64,000 nucleotides of DNA from Alphaproteobacteria bacterium (GCA_017307285.1 JAFKFI010000074.1:1-64000); one strand, 5' to 3'; positions 9,130 to 18,341 are shown, numbered from the stretch's first letter. Program-made: numbers and translations. Notes: generated by a model from the sequence alone, not told the origin.

Positions 9130-10356
9130 TCACCCCGCGACGCGGGCAGGCCGGGATGCCGCGGTGACGGTCAGCGCCGCGACGGCGAGGAAGAGCGGGA
9201 CGAACGATACCCAGAGCACCGTATCCCACCCGTAGGCCGTCAGCAGCCCGCCCGAGGCGAATGAGCCCACGGCCATGAGGCCGAAGACGATGAAGTCGTT
9301 GAGCGACTGCACGCGCGTCCGCTCCTCCGGGCGATGGCATTCCAGCACCAGCGCGGAGGCGCCCACGAAGCCGAAATTCCAGCCGAGGCCGAGCAGGATC
9401 ATGCTCCCCCAGAAGTGGCCGACCTGCTGCCCCAGAAGCCCCGCCACGGCGGAAGCGGCAAGCAGCGCGAGACCGGCGCCCACGACGCGCGGGGCACCGA
9501 ACCGCGTGATCAGCCGCCCGGTGAAGAAGCTCGGGGCGTACATGGCGATCACATGCCATTGCAGACCGAGATTGGCCGATTCCTGCGTCAGGCCGCAGAG
9601 CCGCATCGCCAGCGGCGCGGCCGTCATCAGGAAGTTCATGATCAGATAGGAGATCACTCCGCAGATCACCGCGGTGATGAAGCGCGGCTGTCGCGCGATG
9701 ACGGCGAGGGGGCGGCCGCCGGCGATCTCCGCCGCGCTCGGCATCGGCAGCCGGACGCCCAGCAGGACGATGCCGCACAGGGCGGCCACGGCGGCCTGCG
9801 CCACGAAGGTCGCCGCGAACATGTGTGGCGACCATAGATCCATCGTGTAGGTGACGAGCTGCGGACCGAGCACACCGGCGAACACCCCGCCCGCCATGAC
9901 GGCCGACAGGGCACGCGGGCGGCGTTCCGGGGGTACGCCATCGGCGGCGGCGAAGCGGAAGGAGAGCACCACCGCCGCATAGACGCCGCCCAAGAAAGCC
10001 GCGGCGCAGAACAGCCAGAACGACCCCAGCACCACGGCGAGCGCCGAGAGCAACCCGGTCAGCACGCCGCATCCCGTGCCGGTCAGGAAGGCGGCGCGAC
10101 GGCCGTAGCGTCGCGCGATGGCGCCGGCGGGCAGGGTGCAGGCGGCCATCCCCACGACGAAAATGGAGATCGGCAACGTGGCCAGCGCCTTGTGCGGCGA
10201 GAGCATGTCGCCGAGGACAGCGCCCGTTGCGTACAGGACGGTGGAATTCGCGCCGGCGAGAGCCTGCGCGATGGCGAGCCGTGCGATGTTGCCCGATGCG
10301 TATCGGGTCTGAGTTGCGGCAGTGGAGCTGCCCGGAGCGGCTTCGGCATAGGCCAT
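9130..10356 (-). CDS. MFS transporter
   Basis: 408 residues from the ATG at 10356 (CGAGAGA upstream). Twelve hydrophobic segments are visible. The motif-A-like loop GAIARRYGRRAAFL lies between TM2 and TM3, and a central basic loop near residue 200 separates the two halves. No C-terminal extension. It is divergent from an AraC-type regulator, so it probably exports a compound sensed by that regulator (inference). The substrate is unknown. Confidence 0.85.
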   Translation of the reverse strand: MAYAEAAPGSSTAATQTRYASGNIARLAIAQALAGANSTVLYATGAVLGDMLSPHKALATLPISIFVVGMAACTLPAGAIARRYGRRAAFLTGTGCGVLTGLLSALAVVLGSFWLFCAAAFLGGVYAAVVLSFRFAAADGVPPERRPRALSAVMAGGVFAGVLGPQLVTYTMDLWSPHMFAATFVAQAAVAALCGIVLLGVRLPMPSAAEIAGGRPLAVIARQPRFITAVICGVISYLIMNFLMTAAPLAMRLCGLTQESANLGLQWHVIAMYAPSFFTGRLITRFGAPRVVGAGLALLAASAVAGLLGQQVGHFWGSMILLGLGWNFGFVGASALVLECHRPEERTRVQSLNDFIVFGLMAVGSFASGGLLTAYGWDTVLWVSFVPLFLAVAALTVTAASRPARVAG

Positions 10357-10486
10357 GCAGATCTCTCGTTCCGTTGGTCGGGCGTGCTTCGTCCTGTATG
10401 GCAGCCGGCCCGGCGGTCGGGCGAGACCCGTCCGGACCGAGCGTTGCCGGCGCTTCATATGCCGGATCGGAGCCTGTCAGTCTTTC

Positions 10487-10514
10487 GATGATCGGCCAAC
10501 TCATGTAGATCATC
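10487..10514. promoter_or_regulatory. Inverted repeat in the MFS/AraC divergent promoter region
   Basis: GATGATC (10487-10493) and GATCATC (10508-10514) are exact reverse complements, 14 bases apart, lying 20 bases upstream of the AraC-type start. A plausible operator for the neighbouring regulator, but short enough to occur by chance. Confidence 0.3.
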
Positions 10515-10533
10515 CGCCATTCGGAGACTGGTC

Positions 10534-11373
10534 ATGATCTGGGAAACCATTGAGACACCGCCCGGATTGGCTCCCCCTCGGCCACTCACCATGCGCGTGC
10601 AGTCCATCCCCGCGCGGCACTCCTTTCCCGAGCACGCGCACGGTTGGAACCAGGTGGTCTATGCGATCTCCGGGGTGCTGACGGTAGCGGTGGAGGGACG
10701 ATCCCTCGTGATCTCGCCGGAGCAGGCCATGTGGTTGCCCACGGGGCTGCGGCACCGGGTTGGATCGCTGCTCGGGGCGGAGTTCCGCAGCCTCTGGGTC
10801 GCGGAAGAGGCCGGTCAGGGCATGCCTGCGAGCCCGACCGTGTTCGGCGTGTCGCCGCTGCTGCAGGCACTTATCGTCGAGGCAGTGGCGATCGAGGGGG
10901 AGGAGGATCGCGACGCCTATGCCGGTCGCGTCACCGCCCTGATCTTGGACCAACTTCGGCGCGCGCGCTCCCTCCCGGGCGCTCTCCCCTGGCCGCGCGC
11001 CGGGGCTTTGACGAAGCTGTGCGAGACGCTCTACGCGGACCCTGCCGACCCACGCGGGCCCGAAGCATGGGGCCGGGAGCTCGGCATGTCCGGCCGCACT
11101 CTCGCCCGCCGCTTCGAGGCCGAATTGGGCATGAGCTTGCGGTCCTGGCGGCGTGGCCTGCGGTTGTTCAAGGCAGTCGAACTGCTTGGCGGCGGCCTGG
11201 GCGTGACGCAGACGGCGCTCGAACTCGGCTACGGCTCGACGTCGGCTTTCGTTTATGCGTTCCGTACCGGGATGGGGTGCAGCCCCCAGGCGTACATGCG
11301 CGGACGTGCCGCGGTTCAGCCTATGAGGAACCACGCTCGGAACAGCAGGGTCTCCGCCCAGGTTTGCCGATAG
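10534..11373 (+). CDS. AraC-family transcriptional regulator (cupin sensor domain)
   Basis: 279 residues. The N-terminal half is a cupin: SFPEHAHGWNQVVYAISGVL contains the His pair, followed by EQAMWLPTGLRHRV. The C-terminal half is the double helix-turn-helix of AraC proteins: GRELGMSGRTLARRFEAELG as the first and VTQTALELGYGSTSAFVYAFR as the second, then GCSPQAYMR. It most likely controls the divergent MFS gene and itself. Its last 58 bases overlap the 3' end of the convergent glycosyltransferase gene. Confidence 0.92.
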   Translation: MIWETIETPPGLAPPRPLTMRVQSIPARHSFPEHAHGWNQVVYAISGVLTVAVEGRSLVISPEQAMWLPTGLRHRVGSLLGAEFRSLWVAEEAGQGMPASPTVFGVSPLLQALIVEAVAIEGEEDRDAYAGRVTALILDQLRRARSLPGALPWPRAGALTKLCETLYADPADPRGPEAWGRELGMSGRTLARRFEAELGMSLRSWRRGLRLFKAVELLGGGLGVTQTALELGYGSTSAFVYAFRTGMGCSPQAYMRGRAAVQPMRNHARNSRVSAQVCR

Positions 11374-12257
11374 AGCCCCCTGGTCCGTCGCAGCACCCGC
11401 ATGCGGTCCAGCATCCCGCCGCGCAGCGAGGCGGCGACGGCCTGGACCTGCTCGCGAGATCCGTCGGACAGCAGATGCGGCTGCTCGGCGAGGGCAACGA
11501 CCTGCTGGCGGAATACGTTCATGAACACGCCCGGCCCCCGCCGTAGCGCGGCGAGCGCGCGCCGGGGAACCGAGGGCGGCGCGCCCACGAGATTACCCGC
11601 GTGCTGGCGATATAGCACTGTCGGCTTCTCGTCGGCCAACACCCTCCCGCCGGCCGCGGCGACGAGCAGGTAGCTCCACCAGTCGTGGTACGAACCCGGC
11701 GGCGGTTGGCTGCCCGAGACCAGCCTGGCGGCGGAGCGGTTGAGCATCAGCGTGCAGCCGGTGGCGACGTTCTGCGTCAGGGCGGCGGGGAAGCCGGGCG
11801 CGCGCTTCAGCCGGCAGGAGAGGCCGATCCGCACCAATGCGTCATCGACGAACACCTGGCGCGCGCAATAGAGGGCCGGCGTGTCGACCGGGATCGTCCC
11901 GAGCGCGTTCGTGCCCCGCGCCAGTTTGTCCGGCAACCACACGTCGTCCTGATCGGCGAAGGCGAAGGCATCGAAGCTCTCGGCGGTGGCCGCGTTCAGC
12001 ACACGCAGGAAGCTCGGCGTGTGGCCGATGCGGCTTCCTTCCTCAACTCGGACGGAGCGCCCAGGACCGAGGCTGGCTGAGAATTCCCGCAGCACCTCCG
12101 ACGTGCCGTCGGTCGAGCCGTCGTCGCGCCAGAACAGCACCCAGTCCTGATACGTCTGCGCGGCAAGGCTGGCGAGCTGTTCGGCCAGAAATCGCTCGCC
12201 ATTGTATGTGGATAGGAGGATAGCGACCCGCGCCCCGCCTGACCGGTCAGTGACCAT
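11316..12257 (-). CDS. Glycosyltransferase family 2 (rhamnosyltransferase-like)
   Basis: 313 residues with a GT-A fold: ILLSTYNGERFLAEQLASL at the N-terminus, the nucleotide-sugar DDGSTDGT near residue 45, and FADQDDVWLPDKL near residue 100 carrying the metal-binding DxD. This pattern is that of RgpB/RgpF-like rhamnosyltransferases and fits its place at the end of the dTDP-L-rhamnose operon. It probably adds rhamnose to a surface polysaccharide or lipid-linked glycan at the cytoplasmic face of the inner membrane (inference). Convergent with and overlapping the AraC gene. Confidence 0.85.
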   Translation of the reverse strand: MVTDRSGGARVAILLSTYNGERFLAEQLASLAAQTYQDWVLFWRDDGSTDGTSEVLREFSASLGPGRSVRVEEGSRIGHTPSFLRVLNAATAESFDAFAFADQDDVWLPDKLARGTNALGTIPVDTPALYCARQVFVDDALVRIGLSCRLKRAPGFPAALTQNVATGCTLMLNRSAARLVSGSQPPPGSYHDWWSYLLVAAAGGRVLADEKPTVLYRQHAGNLVGAPPSVPRRALAALRRGPGVFMNVFRQQVVALAEQPHLLSDGSREQVQAVAASLRGGMLDRMRVLRRTRGLYRQTWAETLLFRAWFLIG

Positions 12258-12268
12258 ATCGGATCAGT

Positions 12269-13168
12269 CTAGGCCGTGCCGGCGTGGATTTCGTCGATGG
12301 TACGCGAGAGGCTGCCTTGCCACTCTGGTAGACGCACGCCGAACGTCGCGGCCAGCTTCGCGCAGTCGAGTCGCGAATCGGCCGGGCGCCGGGTCGGGGT
12401 GGGCCAGTCGGCGGTGGCGATCGGTTCCACCACAGGTGGCTTCACGCCGTGCCGCGCGGCGTTCGCAAAGATCGCCTCGGCGAAGCCGTGCCAGGTCGTG
12501 GAGCCAGTGCCGGCGGCATGGAAGATGCCGGCATACCCGTCCTGCCACCCGGTTTGCCGCAGCCGTGCTGCGATCGCGACAATCGCTTGCGCCAGGTCGG
12601 ATGCCGCGGTCGGGCAGCCCTTCTGGTCGGCGACCACGCGGAGCCGGTCCGTCCGCCGCGCCGCATTGAGCATGGTGAGGACGAAGTTCTTTCCCTGCGC
12701 ACCATAAACCCAGGAGGTCCGCAGCACCGTCGCGCGCGCACCCGAGTCCAGCACCGCCCGCTCGCCTGCCAACTTGCTTGCGCCGTACACGCCTTGGGGG
12801 GAGGCTGGGTCAGACTCGACGTAGGGCTCGCCCTTGCGTCCGTCGAACACGAAATCCGTCGAGACATGAAGAAGCGGGATGCCAGCCGCCGCGGCGAGCG
12901 AGGCGAGCCGTGCGGGTCCGTCCCGATTGGCGCGATATGCCGCCGCCTCGTCCGTCTCCGCTGCGTCCACCGCCGTGTAGGCAGCCGCGTTCACCACTAG
13001 CGCCGGGGCATGGTGCCGCGTCAGCGTATCGAGACTATCCGGTCGGTCGAAGTCGAACTCCGGGCGGCCGACCCGTACGGCCGCGACGCCGGCCGCACGC
13101 GCCGCCTTGTCGAGCGCGCGGGCTAGCTGGCCGCTGCCGCCGGTGATGAGGATCGGCCCGTCCGCCAC
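12269..13168 (-). CDS. rmlD: dTDP-4-dehydrorhamnose reductase
   Basis: 299 residues from a GTG at 13168, two bases after the rmlC stop. Reduces dTDP-4-keto-L-rhamnose to dTDP-L-rhamnose, the last step of the pathway. The Rossmann loop ILITGGSGQLA is at the N-terminus; NAAAYTAVDAAETDEA, VSTDFVFDG, YGASKLAGE (Tyr-x3-Lys) and LRTSWVYG are all RmlD hallmarks. The GTG is chosen because it sits directly after the preceding stop and puts the Rossmann strand at residues 5-9. Longer in-frame starts would overlap rmlC and add non-homologous sequence. Confidence 0.94.
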   Translation of the reverse strand: MADGPILITGGSGQLARALDKAARAAGVAAVRVGRPEFDFDRPDSLDTLTRHHAPALVVNAAAYTAVDAAETDEAAAYRANRDGPARLASLAAAAGIPLLHVSTDFVFDGRKGEPYVESDPASPQGVYGASKLAGERAVLDSGARATVLRTSWVYGAQGKNFVLTMLNAARRTDRLRVVADQKGCPTAASDLAQAIVAIAARLRQTGWQDGYAGIFHAAGTGSTTWHGFAEAIFANAARHGVKPPVVEPIATADWPTPTRRPADSRLDCAKLAATFGVRLPEWQGSLSRTIDEIHAGTA

Positions 13169-13170
13169 TC

Positions 13171-13728
13171 TCAGGCCTCGAACCAGGTCGGACACTCGGA
13201 CAGGCGGGGCAGTATCCTGTCCTTGTCCGAGAGCAGGGCCTCGTCGGCACGCACCGGCCAAGGCAGGTCGAGCTCTGGGTCGTTCCAAATCACGCCCCGC
13301 TCGGCGGGACGGTCATATGGAGCGGTGACTTTGTAGATCACCTCGGTCTCGGGCTCGATCGTGCAGAAGCCGTGCAGAAAGCCCACTGGAACCCAGAGCT
13401 GCGCCCAATTCTCCGCGCTCAGCACGGCAGCGACGTGGCGGCCATAAGTCGGCGAGCCGCGCCGCACGTCCACCGCGACGTCCCAGATTGCCCCGCGCAC
13501 CACGCGTACCAGCTTGCCTTGGGCATTCGCGCCGATCTGCAAATGGAGTCCACGGATCACGCCCCGCGGGACGGAGCGGCTGTGGTTGTCCTGCACGAAG
13601 CCGGGGCCGATCCCGAGCTCGGCATAGGGCGCGGCGCTCCAAGTTTCGGAGAAGAAGCCGCGCGGGTCGGCGTGGCGGGCCGGTTCGACCAGGATCACGT
13701 CGGGGATGGCAAGACGCTCGGCTTTCAT
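13171..13728 (-). CDS. rmlC: dTDP-4-dehydrorhamnose 3,5-epimerase
   Basis: 185 residues from the ATG at 13728, which overlaps the rmlA stop (ATGA). Epimerises C3 and C5 of dTDP-4-keto-6-deoxyglucose. The cupin-like barrel shows [28 protein letters not shown] with the catalytic His, [22 protein letters not shown], and [11 protein letters not shown]. Length is normal for the family. Translational coupling within rmlB-A-C-D is evident from the 4-base overlaps. Confidence 0.95.
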   Translation of the reverse strand: MKAERLAIPDVILVEPARHADPRGFFSETWSAAPYAELGIGPGFVQDNHSRSVPRGVIRGLHLQIGANAQGKLVRVVRGAIWDVAVDVRRGSPTYGRHVAAVLSAENWAQLWVPVGFLHGFCTIEPETEVIYKVTAPYDRPAERGVIWNDPELDLPWPVRADEALLSDKDRILPRLSECPTWFEA

Positions 13729-14600
13729 GCGTGCTCCCCCTCGGCGAGCTCCAGCAGAACGCGACCGAGCTCCGTCTTGCCGAGCCCTCTTGCATGAGCT
13801 GCGAGCTGCGCCGCGTCGATGTAGCCCATGCGGAAGGCCACCTCTTCCGGGCAACCGACCAGCATCCCGGTGCGCGACTGCACGGTCTGCACGAAGGTCG
13901 CCGATTGCAGCAGGCTGTCGGGAGTGCCGGCATCGAGCCAGGCGCAGCCGCGCGACAGCCGCTCGACGTGCAGGGTGCCTTCGTCGAGGTAGAGCCGATT
14001 GAGGTCGGTGATCTCCAGTTCGCCACGCGCTGAAGGCCGGATTTCGCGCGCCAGGTCGGAGACGCGCGAATCATAGAAATACAGCCCGGTAACGGCCCAG
14101 TTGGAACGCGGCGCGGCCGGCTTCTCGACGATCTCCGCCGCCCACCCGTCCGCGTCGAACGAGACCACGCCGTAGCGCTCCGGGTCGCGCACCTGATAGG
14201 CGAACACCGTGGCGCCCCGCTGGCGTCCGGCAGCGTCCTGAAGAAGTGCGGATAGATGGTCGCCGTGGATCAGGTTGTCGCCAAGCGCCAGCGCGCAGGG
14301 ATCGCCGGCGATCCAGTCGCGCCCGATCAGGAAGGCCTGCGCGATGCCCTCCGGTCTCGGCTGCTCGGCATAGGCGACGTTCAGGCCGAACCGCGACCCG
14401 TCGGCCAGCAGCCGGCGGAACTGTGGCAGATCTTCTGGTGTCGAGATCACCAGCAGGTCGCGGATGCCGGCCAGCATCAGGGTGGAGAGTGGGTAATAGA
14501 TCATCGGCTTGTCGTAGATCGGCAGCAGCTGCTTGGACGCGACCAGCGTCATCGGGTGCAGCCGCGTGCCGGAGCCGCCGGCGAGCAGGATGCCCTTCAT
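13725..14600 (-). CDS. rmlA: Glucose-1-phosphate thymidylyltransferase
   Basis: 291 residues from the ATG at 14600, overlapping the rmlB stop by four bases. Joins dTTP and glucose-1-phosphate to dTDP-glucose, the first step to dTDP-L-rhamnose. The nucleotidyltransferase signature [14 protein letters not shown] is at the N-terminus, followed by [26 protein letters not shown] and [19 protein letters not shown]. Length matches RmlA/RfbA. Confidence 0.95.
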   Translation of the reverse strand: MKGILLAGGSGTRLHPMTLVASKQLLPIYDKPMIYYPLSTLMLAGIRDLLVISTPEDLPQFRRLLADGSRFGLNVAYAEQPRPEGIAQAFLIGRDWIAGDPCALALGDNLIHGDHLSALLQDAAGRQRGATVFAYQVRDPERYGVVSFDADGWAAEIVEKPAAPRSNWAVTGLYFYDSRVSDLAREIRPSARGELEITDLNRLYLDEGTLHVERLSRGCAWLDAGTPDSLLQSATFVQTVQSRTGMLVGCPEEVAFRMGYIDAAQLAAHARGLGKTELGRVLLELAEGEHA

Positions 14601-15652
14601 GCGGCACTCCCCAGCCGCTGCCCAGCGTAGCGTGCCGCACGGACGCTTTCCCACCAGGCGCGGTTATCGAGATACCAGTCGATGGTGCGCGCGAGCCCGG
14701 CCTCGAAATCGTGCGCCGCCTGCCAGCCGAGGGCGGCGACGGCCCGCGAGGGGTCGATCTCGTAGCGGAAATCATGCCCCGGCCGGTCGGCGACGAAGCG
14801 GATCAGGCGGCTGCGCGGCCCGGCGGGGTCCGGCACCCGGCGGTCGAGATGGGCGCAGATCGCCCGCACCACGTCGAGATTGCTGCGCGGCTGCCGGGCG
14901 CCGATGGCGTAGGTGGCGCCCACCTCGCCGCGCTCCAGCACACGCACCAGCGCCTCGGCGTGGTCGTCCACGAACAGCCAGTCGCGCAAATGGCCACCAT
15001 CGCCGTACACCGGCAGCGGCTTGCCTTCGAGCGCGTTGAGCGTAACGAGCGGGATCAGCTTTTCCGGGAATTGCCACGGACCATAGTTGTTCGTGGTGTT
15101 GCTGACGATCACCGGGAGGCCGTAGGTGTGCCCCCAGGCGCGCACCAGATGGTCCGATGCCGCCTTGCTCGCCGAATAAGGACTGCGCGGATCGTAGGCC
15201 GTGTTCTCCGTGAATGGCTGGTCGTCCGCGCCGAGGGCGCCGAACACCTCATCGGTCGAGACATGATGGAAGCGAAAGGCCGACCGTCGTTCGGACGGCA
15301 GCGCCGACCAGTAGGCCCGGGCCGCTTCCAGCAGGGTGAAGGTGCCGACCACGTTGGTGGTGATGAACGCCGCCGGGCCGTCGATCGACCGGTCGACGTG
15401 GCTTTCCGCCGCGAGATGCATCACCGCATCGGGCTGGTACGTCGCGAACACCTGCAGCATCGCCTCGGCATCCGCCACATCGGCGCGGACCAGGATATGC
15501 CGTCCATGCGGCCCGGCCTCCTCCAGCGCCTCCTCGGAGGCGGCGTAGGTCATCTTGTCCACGTTGACGATCTGATGACCGGTCTGCCGGAATATGTGGC
15601 GGATCACGGCGGAGCCGATGAACCCGCATCCGCCCGTCAGCAACAGCTTCAT
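14597..15652 (-). CDS. rmlB: dTDP-glucose 4,6-dehydratase
   Basis: 351 residues from the ATG at 15652 (a TTG six bases upstream is possible). Extended SDR enzyme forming dTDP-4-keto-6-deoxyglucose. The Rossmann loop is [51 protein letters not shown] (catalytic Tyr-x3-Lys) and [14 protein letters not shown] are diagnostic. First gene of the operon rmlB-rmlA-rmlC-rmlD-glycosyltransferase, so its promoter should lie in 15653-15769. Confidence 0.95.
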   Translation of the reverse strand: MKLLLTGGCGFIGSAVIRHIFRQTGHQIVNVDKMTYAASEEALEEAGPHGRHILVRADVADAEAMLQVFATYQPDAVMHLAAESHVDRSIDGPAAFITTNVVGTFTLLEAARAYWSALPSERRSAFRFHHVSTDEVFGALGADDQPFTENTAYDPRSPYSASKAASDHLVRAWGHTYGLPVIVSNTTNNYGPWQFPEKLIPLVTLNALEGKPLPVYGDGGHLRDWLFVDDHAEALVRVLERGEVGATYAIGARQPRSNLDVVRAICAHLDRRVPDPAGPRSRLIRFVADRPGHDFRYEIDPSRAVAALGWQAAHDFEAGLARTIDWYLDNRAWWESVRAARYAGQRLGSAA

Positions 15653-15769
15653 GCTCAATACGTTCCGTTACTACCCTGTCGGGCAGGGATCTCTCCTCCC
15701 AAATTGGCAGCGTGACCCGTGATAGCGCAACTGTGTCGCGTATCGGAGCCGGAGGGGAGACAATCGATC

Positions 15770-15955
15770 GTGACGGTGAGCGCCGATGAAGTCCGGGCGG
15801 CCCAGGTCCTCACCGGCCTGGCGATGGCGATCTGGCTGATGGTCGGACTCGCGCCGGGCCTGCGCCGGCACGCAACGACGATCCGGGTCATCGTGCTGGC
15901 GGTCTATCTGGTCGGTGGCGGCGCGTACGTGGTCTGGCTCGCGCTGCGCGGCTGA
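15770..15955 (+). CDS. Small two-TM membrane protein
   Basis: 61 residues from a GTG at 15770, preceded by GGAGGGGAGA. Two hydrophobic segments (about residues 12-27 and 37-56) are separated by a short basic loop GLRRHATT. No family recognised. An upstream GTG at 15719 in the same frame has no ribosome-binding site. Divergent from rmlB and convergent with the acyl carrier protein gene, whose stop is ten bases away. Confidence 0.55.
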   Translation: MTVSADEVRAAQVLTGLAMAIWLMVGLAPGLRRHATTIRVIVLAVYLVGGGAYVVWLALRG

Positions 15956-15965
15956 GGCGCCTGTG

Positions 15966-16211
15966 TCACGGCGACCGTTTCTGCTCGATCAGCGAGGCGA
16001 AATCTCCGACGCAGCGCAAGACGTCCATCTCGCGCGTCCGCAACTGGATATCGAAACGTTCCTCGACCGCGAGGATGATGATGACCATCTTCAGCGAGTC
16101 CCAACCTTCGATGTCCCTCGCTGTCATCTCCGGCGCCAGGATCAGGTTGGGATTGTCGAAGGTCTCGCGGAAAATCTCGGTGAGGCCGGCGTGGATTTCG
16201 GAAGGCGTCAT
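15966..16211 (-). CDS. Acyl carrier protein
   Basis: 81 residues. The phosphopantetheine attachment site is GWDSLKMV with Ser39, inside the usual four-helix ACP pattern. Helix 1 includes LTEIFRETF and helix 3 follows VEERFDIQL. The lysine after DSL and the sequence around it suggest a specialised carrier, not the housekeeping AcpP. Its ATG overlaps the stop of the upstream unknown protein (ATGA), so the two are co-translated. Its location beside rhamnose genes suggests it may carry an acyl or aminoacyl group for modifying a surface glycan (inference). Confidence 0.85.
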   Translation of the reverse strand: MTPSEIHAGLTEIFRETFDNPNLILAPEMTARDIEGWDSLKMVIIILAVEERFDIQLRTREMDVLRCVGDFASLIEQKRSP

Positions 16212-16876
16212 CGGCCGGCCGCGTCCCGCGCTTGCCGGTCGGCCTCGGCGCACATCGCGAACCAGCTCTCGTAGGACACGTCGGTGGCGTTGGCGTAAGG
16301 CGCAAAGCGGTCGACATAGCCTTTCAACAGCCCAGTCCCCTTGGTCTCGACCGTGCCCGCCGGATGCTCGGCGTCTGCCTCCGCCACCCATAGGAGAATA
16401 TTGGGTCCGAAGCGGCGGAGCGCCTCCACCAGGCGGTCGATGTCGGCCTCGGGCGGCGGGGCGTTGGATTTCCACACCAGGATTTTCTCCGCGTCGGCCA
16501 GGTCGCTGAGGAATTTGCGACGGAGGAATTCGAGCTTCTTCGCCTCCATGTCGCGCAGCTTGCATGGGTCGATCGAGCCCTCCGCCTGGAAGCTATGGTA
16601 CATTAGGTCGAACGCGCTCTCCTTGATGAGGTATTCGCGCCGCCCCTCCGCCCCGGCCGCCTCGACGCGCACCGTGTCGGGGCGGCCCAGGCCCTCGAAC
16701 CGGCACTCCAGCGCCTTCAGCAGGCGCGCGAGGCGGATTTCGAGGGGGATGAAGAAGCCGGCGAACCGCAGCAGCCCGAGCGGCTCGGCGCCGGCCCGGC
16801 GCTGCACCAGACCGAGCTCGCAATTGTCGCCCAATGCCTCGAAGCGAAGCATCAGCTTGTCCAGCGGCAGCATCAT
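16208..16876 (-). CDS. Hypothetical protein, possibly papain-like (DUF1796-like)
   Basis: 222 residues, soluble, no signal peptide. It opens FEALGDNCELGLVQRR with Cys19, then LLRFAGFFIPLE, and has a His at residue 94 (MYHSFQ) followed by a helix with LEFLRRKFLSDLADAEKILVWK. The order, a Gly-Asp-Asn-Cys loop, then a His-Ser-Phe, then an Arg-Arg-Lys helix leading to a strand, resembles the putative papain-like cysteine peptidases of DUF1796, often found in polysaccharide loci. The resemblance is by eye and the catalytic assignment is a guess. It is coupled by a 4-base overlap to the acyl carrier protein. Confidence 0.5.
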   Translation of the reverse strand: MMLPLDKLMLRFEALGDNCELGLVQRRAGAEPLGLLRFAGFFIPLEIRLARLLKALECRFEGLGRPDTVRVEAAGAEGRREYLIKESAFDLMYHSFQAEGSIDPCKLRDMEAKKLEFLRRKFLSDLADAEKILVWKSNAPPPEADIDRLVEALRRFGPNILLWVAEADAEHPAGTVETKGTGLLKGYVDRFAPYANATDVSYESWFAMCAEADRQARDAAGR

Positions 16877-16995
16877 TCCCTCTCAGGCGAGATCGGGCGC
16901 ACTATGTCTGGCCGTGCGACCGCCAACAAGCACGACCGCACGGCATCGTGAGCGCACCCTTGCGCGGGCCGCAGGGTGGCCTGAAGCTGTGCGTT

Positions 16996-17652
16996 ATGCA
17001 CGAGGCCCTGCACGCTTTCCTGCTCGGGTTCCCCGCGCTGTTCTCCATCGTCAACCCGCCGAGTGCTGCCTTCATCTTCCGCGAAGTAACCGCCGACCGG
17101 ACCCACGAGGAACGGGTCCGCATGGCGCGGCGGGTGGGGGTGTACGCGCTGCTGGTGATGGTGAGCGCGCTGTGGGCCGGCTCGTACGTGCTCGGCTTCT
17201 TCGGCATCACGCTCGCGGCCCTGCGCGTGGCCGGCGGCCTGGTGGTGGCGGCGAGTGCCTGGGACCTCCTGCGGATGCCGGAGCGGCACGACGCCCGCAA
17301 GCAGGAGCAGGCGCAGGCCTCGGAGGGCAGCGAGGATATCGCCTTCTTCCCGCTGACCCTGCCCATCACCACGGGGCCCGGCACGATCGCGGTGGCCATC
17401 GCGCTGAGCGCGGGACGGCCGGAGGGCGCAGAAATCGTCTGGTTCCTGCTCGGCACCACGGGGGCCGCCGTTGCAATGGCGCTGGCGATCTGGCTCACCT
17501 TCCGCTTCGCCGACCGCATCGTCGACATGCTCGGCCCGACGGGCAGCCGGATCGTCACGCGATTGGCCGCCTTCCTGCTGCTCTGCATCGGAGTGCAGAT
17601 CCTGATCGGCGGGGTGGCGGACGTACTGGGGCCGATGCTGGCGGCGCATTGA
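16996..17652 (+). CDS. MarC-family integral membrane protein
   Basis: 218 residues from the ATG at 16996, six predicted TM segments. Family features are FSIVNPPSAAFIF early, LRVAGGLVVAASAWDLL, FFPLTLPITTGPGTIAVAI in the middle and the RLAAFLLLCIGVQILIGGV C-terminal segment. MarC/YhgN-type proteins are inner-membrane proteins of unresolved function. The LysE-type gene follows eleven bases later on the same strand. Confidence 0.88.
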   Translation: MHEALHAFLLGFPALFSIVNPPSAAFIFREVTADRTHEERVRMARRVGVYALLVMVSALWAGSYVLGFFGITLAALRVAGGLVVAASAWDLLRMPERHDARKQEQAQASEGSEDIAFFPLTLPITTGPGTIAVAIALSAGRPEGAEIVWFLLGTTGAAVAMALAIWLTFRFADRIVDMLGPTGSRIVTRLAAFLLLCIGVQILIGGVADVLGPMLAAH

Positions 17653-17663
17653 GGGGGTTGTAG

Positions 17664-18293
17664 GTGGAGAGCATCGGGGCTGGGTGGTTCATCTCCGCCC
17701 TCGCTTTCGCCGTCTCGATGTCGGCGACGCCGGGGCCGAACAACACCATGCTGACCGCCTCGGGCGCGACCTGGGGCCTCCGCCGCACGGTGCCGCATAT
17801 GCTGGGTGTCTCGTTCGGCTTCCCCGCGATGCTGCTCGCCCTCGCGCTCGGAGCGGGCGAGTTGCTGCGCGCGCACCTCTTCGCACTGGCCGTCCTGCGC
17901 TGGGGCGGAGCCGCCTACTTGCTTTGGCTCGCCTGGCGCATTGCAACCGCTCGGCCGACGGCGACCGATAACGGCGAACCTGTCGAGGCCGGAGGCCGGC
18001 CGTTCAGTTTCCTGCAAGCCGTCTTGTTCCAATGGGTCAACCCGAAGGCGTGGGTGATCGGTGTCGCCGCAGTGCTCACCCAGACCACCGCCAGCGGCCG
18101 CGCCGAGATCGTGGAAGCCGTCCTGCTGGCGCTGATGTTTCTGGCCGTCACCCTGATGACGAGCGTGTTTTGGATCCTGGTCGGCGTCGGGGCCGCCCGC
18201 GTACTACGCACGCCCCGCGCCTTACACGGATTCAACATCGCGATGGCCGCGCTGCTCGTCGCCTCGCTGCTGCCGCTGTTGTGGGGCGAGTAG
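17664..18293 (+). CDS. LysE-family translocator
   Basis: 209 residues, GTG start, about six hydrophobic segments. The N-terminus has FAVSMSATPGPNNTML, the conserved Thr-Pro-Gly-Pro-Asn motif of the LysE/RhtB exporter family, followed by GVSFGFPAML and, later, FQWVNPKAWV, also typical. Probably exports an amino acid or related small molecule. Follows the MarC gene closely. Confidence 0.88.
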   Translation: MESIGAGWFISALAFAVSMSATPGPNNTMLTASGATWGLRRTVPHMLGVSFGFPAMLLALALGAGELLRAHLFALAVLRWGGAAYLLWLAWRIATARPTATDNGEPVEAGGRPFSFLQAVLFQWVNPKAWVIGVAAVLTQTTASGRAEIVEAVLLALMFLAVTLMTSVFWILVGVGAARVLRTPRALHGFNIAMAALLVASLLPLLWGE

Positions 18294-18307
18294 CGGCTTC
18301 GTACGGG

Positions 18308-18336
18308 TTGCTCCGCCGAGTTTTTGTTGCTACAAT
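18308..18336 (+). promoter_or_regulatory. Candidate promoter of brnTA
   Basis: TTGCTC (18308-18313), 17-base spacer, TACAAT (18331-18336, five of six match to consensus). The expected transcription start falls at about 18343, on the GTG of brnT, so the mRNA may be leaderless; this agrees with no visible Shine-Dalgarno before that GTG. Confidence 0.4.
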
Positions 18337-18341
18337 AACTC

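Noticed and set aside
8849-10513. A 554-codon minus-strand frame overlapping the MFS gene
   Set aside because: Shadow frame in a second reading frame of the MFS gene; only the frame ending at 9130 has membrane segments and MFS motif A.
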